Assembly (NCBI GenBank): GCA_900764045.1 | Contig: CAAFMN010000027.1 | Coordinates: forward strand, 119,354-183,353 | DNA length: 64,000 nt | Direction of reading: 5' to 3' | Source of the DNA: Clostridia bacterium | Lineage (GTDB): Bacteria > Bacillota > Clostridia > Lachnospirales > Bianqueaceae | In this document: one piece after another, positions 16,403 to 24,927 of the stretch | Position numbering within the stretch: position 1 is the stretch's first letter | Layout: the number at the start of each line of letters is the position of its first letter | The notes under the pieces: generated by a model | Told to the model about the DNA's origin: nothing | Database searches by the model: none | What the model saw: the letters and a program-made list of their open reading frames with translations, nothing else | Translations under genes and position numbers: made by a program

Positions 16403-17239
16403 ATGAAAGTATTGGATTTACCGTTGGAGGAAGAGCTGGGAGAAGGCAAACCGCATCTGGTTGCGTATCTGCGGGAGCTCATGCCGGGAGAAGGTCCGGA
16501 TCATCAGATCCCGGCAGTCGTAGTCTATCCGGGCGGCGGATATAAGCATCTGTCTCCAAGAGAGGCAGACCCGATCGCCATGGAGTTCGCAGGAAGAGGA
16601 TATCATGTATTTATCCTGTATTACAGTCTGGATCCGAGAAGATATCCGGCTCCGCTACTGGATGGAGCCAAGGCGCTCAATCTGATTCGCGAGCACGCGC
16701 AGGAGTGGCACGTGGATCCGGATCGGATCGCGGTCTGCGGATTCTCGGCAGGAGGACATGCCGCGGCACTTTTGAGCTGTCTCTGGAATGATCCTGTGAT
16801 TAAGCAGGCGGGCTTGTCCAATGAAAAGGCAAGGCCGAACGCGGCGATTCTGGGATATCCGGTTATTACTTCCGTAAAGGACAGCTGTCACGAGGGCTCC
16901 TTTCAGTGCCTTCTGGGCGAAGAGGCCGAAGGGCCGATGCGGCAGGCAATGGCCCTGGAAACCCGGGTCAATGATCAGAATCCGCCGACCTTCTTGTGGC
17001 ATACGGCAACAGATCAATCCGTTCCGGTGGTCAGCAGTCTGTGGATGGCACAGGCGCTGGTGGATCACAAGATCCCTGTAGAATTGCATATTTTCCCGGA
17101 AGGACCGCATGGTCTGTCTCTGGCCAACCGCAGAACCTCCGCAGGCGGAGAGATGAAGGAGCGTCCGGAAGTGGAACAATGGATGGAGCTGTGCTGTGAC
17201 TGGCTTGGGAGAACCTTTGGAGAGGAGACGGAGAGATGA
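16403..17239 (+). CDS. Alpha/beta hydrolase (esterase), first of a tandem pair
   Basis: 278-aa cytoplasmic alpha/beta hydrolase of the esterase/lipase (BD-FAE, acetylesterase) group. Oxyanion segment YPGGGYKHLSPREADP, nucleophile elbow CGFSAGGHAAA (Ser), acid in HTATDQSVPV and histidine in EGPHGLS complete the triad. Substrate is unknown; relatives act on acetylated sugars. It shares length and motifs with the next gene, so the pair arose by duplication. AGAGGGGTGTC precedes the ATG; 20 nt separate it from pyrD. Confidence 0.88.
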   Translation: MKVLDLPLEEELGEGKPHLVAYLRELMPGEGPDHQIPAVVVYPGGGYKHLSPREADPIAMEFAGRGYHVFILYYSLDPRRYPAPLLDGAKALNLIREHAQEWHVDPDRIAVCGFSAGGHAAALLSCLWNDPVIKQAGLSNEKARPNAAILGYPVITSVKDSCHEGSFQCLLGEEAEGPMRQAMALETRVNDQNPPTFLWHTATDQSVPVVSSLWMAQALVDHKIPVELHIFPEGPHGLSLANRRTSAGGEMKERPEVEQWMELCCDWLGRTFGEETER

Positions 17240-18057
17240 AGATACTGACACTGCCTTTGGAAGAGAGCATGGGAGAAAATAAGCCGTATCTGCGCGCTTT
17301 TTTGCAGGATAAGATGCCCGCGGATCCGCCGGAATACGCACTGCCGGCCGTAGTCGTGTGCCCGGGCGGCGGCTATACACATCTGTCCCCGAGAGAGGGA
17401 GAACCGATCGCCATGGCGTTTGCGGCCAAGGGATATCAGGTATTTATATTGTACTATAGTCTGCTGCCGAAGGTATTTCCGCAGCCGCTGCTGGACGCCG
17501 CCAAGGCGATGTCCATGATCCGCAGTCACGCGCAGGAATGGTCCGTGGATCCGCATAGGATCGCGATGTGCGGCTTTTCCGCAGGCGGCCATCTGACCGC
17601 GGCGCTCAGCACCCTGTGGAAGGACCCGGTGATCACACAGGCAGGACTCGTGCCGGAGGAAGTCCGTCCGGACGCGGCGATTCTGGGCTATGCGGTGATG
17701 TCGGAGGCAGGAGGCAAGACATTGCGCAGCCGCCTTGTTGAGGGCAGTTTTGCGCCGGAGACCTCAGACCGTGCGTCCAATCTGCCGCAGTATGTGACAG
17801 AAGACAACCCGCCGACTTTCTTATGGCATACGGCAACGGATCAGACCGTGCCCGTGGCCAACAGTCTGCTGATGACGCAGGCGCTCTATGAGCATCATGT
17901 CCCGGTAGAGCTGCATGTCTTCCCAAGAGGCCAGCATGGATTGGCTCTGGCAACAGAGTGGACCATGAATGGCAATCCGGATATGGTGCTTCCGGAAGTC
18001 GCGCGTTGGGTGGATTTGTGCTGTGACTGGCTGAAGAGAACCCTGCCGGACGCGTAA
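17236..18057 (+). CDS. Alpha/beta hydrolase (esterase), second of a tandem pair
   Basis: Paralogue of the preceding gene (273 aa) with the same triad pattern: CPGGGYTHLSPREGEP, CGFSAGGHLTAA, HTATDQTVPV and RGQHGLALA. The start overlaps the previous stop by 4 nt (ATGA). The main differences lie in the lid region between the nucleophile and the acid (residues ~155-190), where substrate choice is usually set, so the two may act on different esters. A decayed insertion element begins about 20 nt after the stop. Confidence 0.87.
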   Translation: MKILTLPLEESMGENKPYLRAFLQDKMPADPPEYALPAVVVCPGGGYTHLSPREGEPIAMAFAAKGYQVFILYYSLLPKVFPQPLLDAAKAMSMIRSHAQEWSVDPHRIAMCGFSAGGHLTAALSTLWKDPVITQAGLVPEEVRPDAAILGYAVMSEAGGKTLRSRLVEGSFAPETSDRASNLPQYVTEDNPPTFLWHTATDQTVPVANSLLMTQALYEHHVPVELHVFPRGQHGLALATEWTMNGNPDMVLPEVARWVDLCCDWLKRTLPDA

Positions 18058-18079
18058 ATCATACGATAATACAAAAAAT

Positions 18080-18267
18080 GGTGCTGTCGCACTAACGTGA
18101 TATATTCCCAACACAAAACGCCGGGTTTCAAAAACCCGGCGTTTTGTGGTATAATCAGTTTATGCAACTAAACAAATTAATATCGAAATCACAACAATTT
18201 CGATGCCATTGGGCCATAAAGCAGGGCTGCCGCTTAGCAAAAAAAATTTGCTAATGCGACAGCCCTG
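18080..18267. mobile_element. Short insertion-element remnant (MITE-like)
   Basis: The ends GGTGCTGTCGCACTAA (18080-18095) and CTAATGCGACAGCCC (18251-18265) are imperfect inverted repeats of the GGGCTGTCGCA type found at the ends of some IS elements (IS1182-like, from memory). Inside are a perfect 14-bp terminator hairpin, a TATAAT box (18149-18154) and a ~35-codon open frame beginning MQLNKLISKSQQF, which looks like the first codons of a lost transposase. A second strong hairpin (18222-18267) includes the right end. The rest of 18058-18392 holds only the promoter for the next gene. Confidence 0.6.
18115..18145. terminator. Bidirectional terminator hairpin inside the remnant
   Basis: AAAACGCCGGGTTT (18115-18128), 3-nt loop, AAACCCGGCGTTTT (18132-18145). 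Perfect 14-bp stem with A run and T run on each side. It probably now ends the pyr-esterase transcript. Confidence 0.85.
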
Positions 18268-18314
18268 AATTTTGTATATAGAGGAACTTAAAGATTTCTT
18301 ATAAGAAAAGAGCA

Positions 18315-18343
18315 TTGCTTTTTTGCGAAAGATTTGGTATGAT
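18315..18343 (+). promoter_or_regulatory. Promoter of flavoprotein-proB operon
   Basis: TTGCTT (18315-18320), 17-nt spacer, TATGAT (18338-18343), with TGG before the -10. Confidence 0.6.
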
Positions 18344-18392
18344 ATTAGAACGAACATCTGTTCAATCTATGCCGGGAGGGCGGGAGACAGTC

Positions 18393-19616
18393 ATGCAGAT
18401 AGCGATCGTTGGCGGCGGAGCCGCCGGAATGTGCGCAGCGGTTACGGCGGCGAGAATGGGCGCGGAAGTTACAGTTTTTGAGAAGATGGACCGTGTAGGC
18501 AAGAAGCTCCTGGCAACAGGCAACGGACGATGCAATATCTCCAATGAAGATATGAGTCTGACGCATTTTCACGGCGGCAGTCAGGCCTTTATCAAAGAAG
18601 TGATGGAGCGAGTAACGCCGGAAGAGACGAGAAGCTTCTGGGAGAGTCTGGGACAGGTGTTGATCAGTGAAGAGGGCAAGCTCTTTCCCATGTCCTTGCA
18701 GGCATCCGGCGTACTGGACGCGCTTCGGGCTGAGCTGGAGCGCTGTAAGGTTACGATTGTATGCGGCAAGGCAGTTGAGCATATTACGCAGGTCAAAAGG
18801 AGCTGGAGGCTATCAGGAGCGGACGGAGCGGATCTGGGCCGGTTCCAGAAGGTGATTCTGACCGTGGGCGGCAAGGCGTCGCCGCAGCTGGGAGCGGATG
18901 GAGACGGACTGCATCTGGCAAAGCAGCTGCGTCATACTGTAGTACCGCTGCGGCCGGCCTTGGTAAAGCTGCGCTGCAGAAGCCCCTATCTGAAGTCCGT
19001 TTCAGGCTGTAAGGTAGAAGCCAAGGTATCCCTCCTGCACGGAGATGAGATTTTGCAGCAGGAGTGGGGAGAGGTACTCTTTACAGCAGAGGGCCTTTCC
19101 GGCCCGCCGGTATTGAGGCTGGCCCGGGAGGCGCTGGTTCCCGGAAGGAACTGCAGCATCGCGCTGAACCTGATGGAGGATATGCGTGAGGGTGAGTGCT
19201 TCTGGTGGCTTCGGCAGAGAAGCGAACGGTTTGAATATATGAGTATACAGGAGATGCTCAGCGGCATTCTCAATAAGAGGCTGATTCAGCCCATATTAAA
19301 GGAGATCGAAGTGCCCGCACAGACACGGTGCGCGCAGCTTACCAAACAGCAGATTCAGGCATTGGCGAGGATCCTGCAGTGGTGGACCTTCCCGGTACTG
19401 GGAGACGGCGGCTGGAAGGAAGCGCAGGTTACGGTGGGCGGAATTTATACCGGAGAGGTTGAGGCACGGACCATGGAATCCAAGAAAAATAAGGGGATCT
19501 ATTGGGCCGGAGAGGTATTGGATGTGGACGGAGACTGCGGCGGCTACAATCTGCAATGGGCGGCCAGCAGCGGAATATTGGCTGGGCGCAGCGCGGCGGA
19601 GGAGATACGTTTATGA
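18393..19616 (+). CDS. FAD-dependent oxidoreductase, HI0933/YhiN family
   Basis: 407-aa flavoprotein. The Rossmann start IAIVGGGAAGMCAAVTAARM and the following EKMDRVGKKLLATGNGRCN are typical of the HI0933 (BaiN-like) family of NAD(P)/FAD-dependent reductases. The C-terminal signature GEVLDVDGDCGGYNLQWA is also present. The reaction of most members is unknown. The start at 18393 (GGGAGGGCGGGAGAC upstream) is preferred to an earlier in-frame ATG because it begins directly at the FAD fold. Its stop overlaps the proB start. Confidence 0.88.
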   Translation: MQIAIVGGGAAGMCAAVTAARMGAEVTVFEKMDRVGKKLLATGNGRCNISNEDMSLTHFHGGSQAFIKEVMERVTPEETRSFWESLGQVLISEEGKLFPMSLQASGVLDALRAELERCKVTIVCGKAVEHITQVKRSWRLSGADGADLGRFQKVILTVGGKASPQLGADGDGLHLAKQLRHTVVPLRPALVKLRCRSPYLKSVSGCKVEAKVSLLHGDEILQQEWGEVLFTAEGLSGPPVLRLAREALVPGRNCSIALNLMEDMREGECFWWLRQRSERFEYMSIQEMLSGILNKRLIQPILKEIEVPAQTRCAQLTKQQIQALARILQWWTFPVLGDGGWKEAQVTVGGIYTGEVEARTMESKKNKGIYWAGEVLDVDGDCGGYNLQWAASSGILAGRSAAEEIRL

Positions 19617-20404
19617 GAAATATGCAGGAGATTCGGCGGGTCGTAGTCAAGATCGGAAGCTCGTCCCTTACCTATGACAACGGTAAGCTGGCGTTTCATA
19701 AGATCGAGCAGCTGGCAAGGTCGCTGGCGGATATTCATAACGGAGGCAGGAATGTCGTACTTGTGTCTTCCGGCGCGATCGCGGCCGGAGTTGCCGTACT
19801 GCATCTGCCGCACAGGCCGAACACGACAGAGGGAAAGCAGGCGGCGGCCGCGGTCGGCCAGGGGACACTGATGCAGCTGTATGAGCGTTTTTTCCTGGAG
19901 TACCGTCAGAGCGTCGCGCAGATCCTTTTGACGAGGGATGTGATGGAACACTCTGTCCGTAGACGCAATGCTGCCAATACCTTTGACAAACTATTTGAAT
20001 ATGATGTGATCCCGATCGTCAATGAGAACGATACGATCGCGACCGATGAGATTGAATTCGGAGACAATGACCGTCTGTCCGCGTATGTCGCGGAGCTGGT
20101 GGGAGCTGATCTTCTGATCCTGCTCTCGGATATTGATGGGCTGTATACCGCGGATCCTTCGCAGAATGCGGATGCGCAGCTGATTCGAGAGGTGCGTGAG
20201 ATCACACCGCAGATCGCGGCGATGGCAGGGGACAGCCGTTCCAGTGTAGGAACCGGCGGGATGGCGACCAAGATCATGGCGGCGCAGATTGCCGGAGCGG
20301 CCGGCATCGATATGGTGATTGCCAATGCGGCGTCGCCGGAGGTGTTGGAGCAGATTTTTGAGGGAATGGAAGTCGGGACATATTTTTATGGAAGAAAAAG
20401 TTAA
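19613..20404 (+). CDS. proB: Glutamate 5-kinase
   Basis: First step of proline synthesis: ATP-dependent phosphorylation of glutamate. The amino-acid kinase fold is seen in VVVKIGSSSLTYDNGKL, LVSSGAIAAGV, NENDTIATDEIEFGDND and STGGMATKI-like GTGGMATKIMAA. At 263 aa it lacks the C-terminal PUA domain of E. coli ProB (367 aa), a known short form. The ATG overlaps the preceding TGA. proA is not next to it, which is unusual. Confidence 0.93.
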   Translation: MRNMQEIRRVVVKIGSSSLTYDNGKLAFHKIEQLARSLADIHNGGRNVVLVSSGAIAAGVAVLHLPHRPNTTEGKQAAAAVGQGTLMQLYERFFLEYRQSVAQILLTRDVMEHSVRRRNAANTFDKLFEYDVIPIVNENDTIATDEIEFGDNDRLSAYVAELVGADLLILLSDIDGLYTADPSQNADAQLIREVREITPQIAAMAGDSRSSVGTGGMATKIMAAQIAGAAGIDMVIANAASPEVLEQIFEGMEVGTYFYGRKS

Positions 20405-20951
20405 GCTGCGCAGAGAGGCAAGACGCAGAAGGGATCTCCTGCCGGAGCCGTACCGGGTACAGGCTTCCGCACAGATTTTGAGAAAGCTCTGCCGCCTTCC
20501 GGAGTATCCGGCGGTGTCCAGGATTTTTTTGTTCAGCGGATTCGGAAGCGAGCCGCCAACGGCAGCGTGGGCAGAGCGCTTTCGAGCGGACGACAAACAT
20601 ACCTATTATCCGAAAGTGGTTTCAGATGGAAACATGAAGTTCTATGAAGTCTCATCGGAATCAGAGTTGGTTCCGGGAGCGTACGGCATTTTGGAGCCCG
20701 GAGAGGGTTTGATGGAAGTAGCCCCGGAGCCTGGGGACTGGGTTTTAACACCGGGGGTATTATTCGATACCCGAGGCTATAGAATCGGATATGGCGGAGG
20801 GTATTACGACCGGTATATGAAGAATTGCCCCTCGGCGGTATATATCGGGGTGGCATATCAGACACAGTGTGTAGAAAACTTGCCGGAAGGGGTATATGAC
20901 CTGCCGGTCAGTCAGGTCGTCACGGACGGCAATGGGGAGGATACAGAATGA
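20388..20951 (+). CDS. 5-formyltetrahydrofolate cyclo-ligase
   Basis: 187-aa ATP-dependent enzyme converting 5-formyl-THF to 5,10-methenyl-THF. Basic N-terminus KVKLRREARRRRDLL for ATP, LFSGFGSEP, and the signature PGVLFDTRGYRIGYGGGYYD. The ATG at 20388 lies 17 nt inside proB; an earlier in-frame start would extend far into proB without family similarity. It overlaps ruvA by 4 nt. Confidence 0.9.
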   Translation: MEEKVKLRREARRRRDLLPEPYRVQASAQILRKLCRLPEYPAVSRIFLFSGFGSEPPTAAWAERFRADDKHTYYPKVVSDGNMKFYEVSSESELVPGAYGILEPGEGLMEVAPEPGDWVLTPGVLFDTRGYRIGYGGGYYDRYMKNCPSAVYIGVAYQTQCVENLPEGVYDLPVSQVVTDGNGEDTE

Positions 20952-21547
20952 TCGCCTATGTAAGCGGTATCTTGGCAGAGATTGAAGAGGACAGTGTGAT
21001 TGTGGACGTAGGAGGCATCGGATACCGGGTCTATACCTCGGTAACAGAAGATCTGGTGCGCGTGGGTGTCGGGAATAAGCTGACGCTGCATACCTACTTG
21101 AATATACGGGAGGACGCGCAGATTCTGTATGGCTTTATGGAAAAGACAACGCTGAAGTTTTTTCAGCAGCTGATCAATGTCAGTGGTGTCGGCCCCAAAT
21201 ACGCGCTTGCGATATTGACACAGATGAAGCTGGAGTCGGCGGCTGCCGCAATCGCGTCTGGGGATTATAAGGCTTTGACCAAGGTTTCCGGAATCGGCCC
21301 CAAGACGGCGCAGAGAATCATATTGGATCTGAAAGATAAAGTGGGTGCGGTACAGGCAGTGCCGGAGGAGCTGACGCAGCCTGCGGGCCAGGCAGTACAG
21401 GGGACGGCGGCAGAGGCCGCGGCGGCGCTGGAGAGTCTGGGATATACCCGAGGAGAGGCACAGGCGGCGATTGCCAGAGTCTACCGGGAAGGCATGGATT
21501 CCGGACGGATCCTGAAAGAAGCGCTGAAACAGCTCGCGACATTGTAA
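20948..21547 (+). CDS. ruvA: Holliday junction DNA helicase subunit RuvA
   Basis: 199 aa. Tetrameric junction-binding protein. OB-fold N-terminus (MIAYVSGILAEIEEDSVIVDV), two helix-hairpin-helix motifs (LINVSGVGPKYALAIL and LTKVSGIGPKTAQRII), acidic/Ala-rich linker, and the C-terminal RuvB-contact domain (AAAALESLGYTRGEAQ). Precedes ruvB by 12 nt. Confidence 0.97.
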   Translation: MIAYVSGILAEIEEDSVIVDVGGIGYRVYTSVTEDLVRVGVGNKLTLHTYLNIREDAQILYGFMEKTTLKFFQQLINVSGVGPKYALAILTQMKLESAAAAIASGDYKALTKVSGIGPKTAQRIILDLKDKVGAVQAVPEELTQPAGQAVQGTAAEAAAALESLGYTRGEAQAAIARVYREGMDSGRILKEALKQLATL

Positions 21548-21559
21548 GGGGGATAGAGC

Positions 21560-22597
21560 ATGGAGATAGAGAGACTGGAGCGGATTATCGACGCGACGGT
21601 TCATAAAGAAGAAGAGGAAGCGGAGAAGAGCCTGCGGCCGCATCGTTTTGACGAATATACGGGACAGGAAGAGATCAAGCACAACTTGAAGGTATTTATC
21701 GAGGCGGCCAAGCGCCGTCATGAGCCCCTGGATCACCTGCTGTTTTACGGTCCTCCGGGACTGGGCAAGACGACGCTTGCGGGGATCATCGCCAATGAAA
21801 TGGGAGTGAACATCAAGATCACTACGGGCCCGGCATTGGAGCGGCCCGGCGACATCGCGGCGGTCCTGAATAACCTTTCCGAGGGAGATGTGCTGTTTAT
21901 CGATGAGATTCACCGCCTGAACCGGCAGGTGGAGGAGATCCTCTATCCCGCGATGGAGGACTACGCGATTGACATTATGATCGGTAAGGGCCCTGCGGCC
22001 AAAGCGCTGCGGATTGACCTTCCCAAGTTCACGCTGATCGGCGCGACGACGAGGGTGGGGATGCTGTCCGCACCGCTGCGGGATCGGTTTGGCATGGTCA
22101 ACCATTTGGAATTTTATAAAAAAGAAGAACTGACGCAGATCGTAATGCGTTCAGCCAAGACCCTGGAGGTCGAGATCGATGAAGAAGGGGCGGCGGAGAT
22201 CGCGAGCAGGAGCCGTGGTACGCCGCGTCTGGCCAACCGGCTGTTGAAGCGTACGCGGGATTTCGCAGAAGTGATGTTTGACGGACGGATCACCAAGGAA
22301 ACAGCGCAGCACGCGCTCAATGCCCTGAAGGTTGATCCGTGCGGATTGGATACCATGGACAGGCGCCTGCTGCTGACACTGATGGATACGTTTGGCGGCG
22401 GACCGGTCGGGCTGGAGACATTGGCGGCGTCCATCGGCGAAGATGTAGGGACGGTAGAGGATGTATGTGAGCCCTATCTGATGCAGCAGGGATTTCTGCA
22501 GCGGACGCCCAGAGGACGTATGGCAACGTCCAAGTGTTTGACGTATTTTCACAGAACCGTGCCTGAGGGCGGCGAACAATTGGGAATGAAAGAGTGA
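21560..22597 (+). CDS. ruvB: Holliday junction DNA helicase subunit RuvB
   Basis: 345-aa AAA+ motor that drives branch migration. LRPHRFDEYTGQEEIK at the start, Walker A GPPGLGKTTLA, Walker B LFIDEIHRLN, sensor 1 TLIGATTRVG, arginine finger region APLRDRFGM, and a C-terminal winged helix (QQGFLQRTPRGRMAT). GGGGGATAGAGC lies before the ATG. ruvC is not in the window. Confidence 0.97.
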   Translation: MEIERLERIIDATVHKEEEEAEKSLRPHRFDEYTGQEEIKHNLKVFIEAAKRRHEPLDHLLFYGPPGLGKTTLAGIIANEMGVNIKITTGPALERPGDIAAVLNNLSEGDVLFIDEIHRLNRQVEEILYPAMEDYAIDIMIGKGPAAKALRIDLPKFTLIGATTRVGMLSAPLRDRFGMVNHLEFYKKEELTQIVMRSAKTLEVEIDEEGAAEIASRSRGTPRLANRLLKRTRDFAEVMFDGRITKETAQHALNALKVDPCGLDTMDRRLLLTLMDTFGGGPVGLETLAASIGEDVGTVEDVCEPYLMQQGFLQRTPRGRMATSKCLTYFHRTVPEGGEQLGMKE

Positions 22598-22602
22598 AGT
22601 CA

Positions 22603-24927
22603 ATGAATAGACAGATTCCGGAGCTGCTGGCGCCTGCGGGGAGCCTGGAAATTTTGAAGCTTGCGGTTGATGCCGGAGCCGACGCGGTATACTTTGGCGG
22701 AAAGGCCTTTAACGCGAGGCAGAGCGCTGCCAATCTGGATGCCCGTGAGATCCGGGAGGCGGTGGAATACTGCTATCCCAGGGGCGTCAAGACTTATCTG
22801 ACACTGAACACGCTGGTCAAGGAATCCGAGTGGGATGAGCTGTGCCGTTTTACGGACGAGGTGCTGCCGCTGGGGATGACCGGATTGATTCTGCAGGATA
22901 TGGGCGCGGCGCAGTACATCCGCAGAAGATTCCCCGAGGTGGAGCTGCACGCCAGCACGCAGATGAGTATTCATAATGCGCAGGGCGCGCAGTGGCTGAA
23001 GGAACTGGGCTTTTGCCGGGTGGTGCTCTCGCGGGAGCTGCCGCTTACGGAAGTTAAGCACATTACGCAAACCGTGGGAGTGGAGACGGAAGTCTTTATC
23101 CATGGCGCACTGTGTTACAGTTATTCCGGACAATGCCTGATGAGTTCCCTGATCGGGGGACGCAGCGGCAACCGGGGAAGGTGCGCGCAGCCATGCCGGC
23201 TGCAGTACAGCCTGAGCTGTGATGCGCATAAGAGAAATTACCTCAATCTTAAGGATATCTGTACGTTATCCGATGTCAAAGCGCTCTCAGAGAGCGGCGC
23301 GGCTTCTCTTAAGATCGAGGGCAGGCTGAAGAGCGCGGCTTATGTGGCGGGAGTCACGGCCGCTTACCGCAGAGCGCTGGATTATTATCAGGCGACCGGA
23401 GAGGAATACCGCCCGGCGCCGGAGGAGCTGGAGGAGCTGGCGCTGCTGTTTAACCGCGGCGGCTTTTCCAAGGGGTATATCTACGGCAAAACCGGGGATA
23501 TGATCTGCGCGGAGAGTCCCAAGCATTCCGGGATTCCGGCAGGCTATGTACAGTCATTGGACGCCAGACAGGTGCGCCTGAGCCTAACGCATAAGGTGGA
23601 GCCGGGAGATACGCTGGAGATCCGGACGGGCAGCATGCCGTATCCATCGATCATTGTCAGGGAGCGGGGACTTTCGGAGAACCGTTTGACGCTTCCGGCA
23701 ATGCGTGGAGTTCGTAAAGGAGACGAAGTGCGGCTTCTCATCAGTAAGAGAGAGAATCGTGAGATTCTGGAACGCACGCAGAAGCGCAGCCGTCCCATAC
23801 AGCTGAGCATTCATCTGAAAAAGGGCAGCCGTCCGGTATTGGTTGGCCAGACATTGGACGGGCAGTATACAGTGCAGGCAGAAGGCCAGACAGCGGCGGC
23901 ACAGGCACAGAGCCGTCCGCTGACACAGGAGGATGTGGTCCGTCAGCTGAAAAAGACAGGAGATTCTGCTTTTTGCGTGGAGGAAGTCCATGTTCAGATG
24001 GATCCGGATCTCTTTCTTCCGGTATCGGAACTCAACGCACTGCGCCGGGAGGTGACGCAGCGTCTGACCGAAGAGCTGCAGGCGCCATATTATACGCCAT
24101 GTCCGGTGGCAGAGGCTCCGGAAGAAGTGCAGGAATGGCCGGAGATCCTCTGGGAAGCGGTCGTGACGACAGAAGATCAGTTAAGGGCCGTATCCGGAAG
24201 GGTCGCCAGAGTCTACCTGCGGCAGGAGTTTTTCCGGCCGGAAAAGATAGAAGAATATAAGAACATCGTACGGGGGACGGATACGCAGCTGTGTCTGAGC
24301 CTGCCGTATATTGTTAGAGAAAAAGCCGGTGAGAGAGTTTTCGCACAGCTGGATCAATGGAAGCAGGCGGGAATCCGCCGGGTTCTGGTGCAGAATATGG
24401 GAGAGATCGCGCCTGTACAGGAGAGAGGAATGGCTGTAGAGGCAGGAGCCGGCATCCCGGTCATGAACGAGGCATCCAGACGCTTCTACCAGGAGCATCT
24501 GGAAGGGTATACGGCTTCGGTAGAATTAAACGCGGCCGAGCTTCGGTCCCTGCGGTATGACTCCAGGTGCGCCTGTATGGTATATGGACGGATCCCTGTA
24601 ATGCTGAGTGAGCAGTGTCCGGCCAAGGAAGGCGGATACTGTCGTAAAGGTGGCGAGCTGCAGCTTATTGACCGGATGCAGGAGGCATGGCCCGTGGAAC
24701 GGCACTGCGAGGACTGCTATACGGTATTTTATAGTTATAAACCTGTTTGGATTGCTAATAAAAAGAGGCTCCTTAAGAATCTGCCGGCCGGAAAGCTTCG
24801 GCTGTATTTTCTGGAAGAGAGCGGAGAGGAGACAGAGAAGAGGCTGATGGAATATCAGGAGGAGACAGAGACAGTCCCTGCCGGAAATTCTTATATCAGC
24901 GGCCACTACGATAAGGGGGTGGAATGA
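22603..24927 (+). CDS. Peptidase U32 family protein, large form (RlhA-like)
   Basis: 774 aa. The first half is the U32 'collagenase' fold: PELLAPAGSLEILKLAVDAG at the N-terminus, ELHASTQMSIHN, and the cysteine-rich signature CYSYSGQCLMSSLIGGRSGN followed by RGRCAQPCR. A DUF3656-type middle region and a second U32-like C-terminal part with cysteines (EQCPAKEGGYCRKGG; CEDCYTVF) follow. In E. coli the related RlhA hydroxylates 23S rRNA C2501 rather than cutting protein; this is the likeliest role. The ATG at 22603 is chosen over a GTG at 22594. Overlaps or abuts both neighbours. Confidence 0.88.
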   Translation: MNRQIPELLAPAGSLEILKLAVDAGADAVYFGGKAFNARQSAANLDAREIREAVEYCYPRGVKTYLTLNTLVKESEWDELCRFTDEVLPLGMTGLILQDMGAAQYIRRRFPEVELHASTQMSIHNAQGAQWLKELGFCRVVLSRELPLTEVKHITQTVGVETEVFIHGALCYSYSGQCLMSSLIGGRSGNRGRCAQPCRLQYSLSCDAHKRNYLNLKDICTLSDVKALSESGAASLKIEGRLKSAAYVAGVTAAYRRALDYYQATGEEYRPAPEELEELALLFNRGGFSKGYIYGKTGDMICAESPKHSGIPAGYVQSLDARQVRLSLTHKVEPGDTLEIRTGSMPYPSIIVRERGLSENRLTLPAMRGVRKGDEVRLLISKRENREILERTQKRSRPIQLSIHLKKGSRPVLVGQTLDGQYTVQAEGQTAAAQAQSRPLTQEDVVRQLKKTGDSAFCVEEVHVQMDPDLFLPVSELNALRREVTQRLTEELQAPYYTPCPVAEAPEEVQEWPEILWEAVVTTEDQLRAVSGRVARVYLRQEFFRPEKIEEYKNIVRGTDTQLCLSLPYIVREKAGERVFAQLDQWKQAGIRRVLVQNMGEIAPVQERGMAVEAGAGIPVMNEASRRFYQEHLEGYTASVELNAAELRSLRYDSRCACMVYGRIPVMLSEQCPAKEGGYCRKGGELQLIDRMQEAWPVERHCEDCYTVFYSYKPVWIANKKRLLKNLPAGKLRLYFLEESGEETEKRLMEYQEETETVPAGNSYISGHYDKGVE

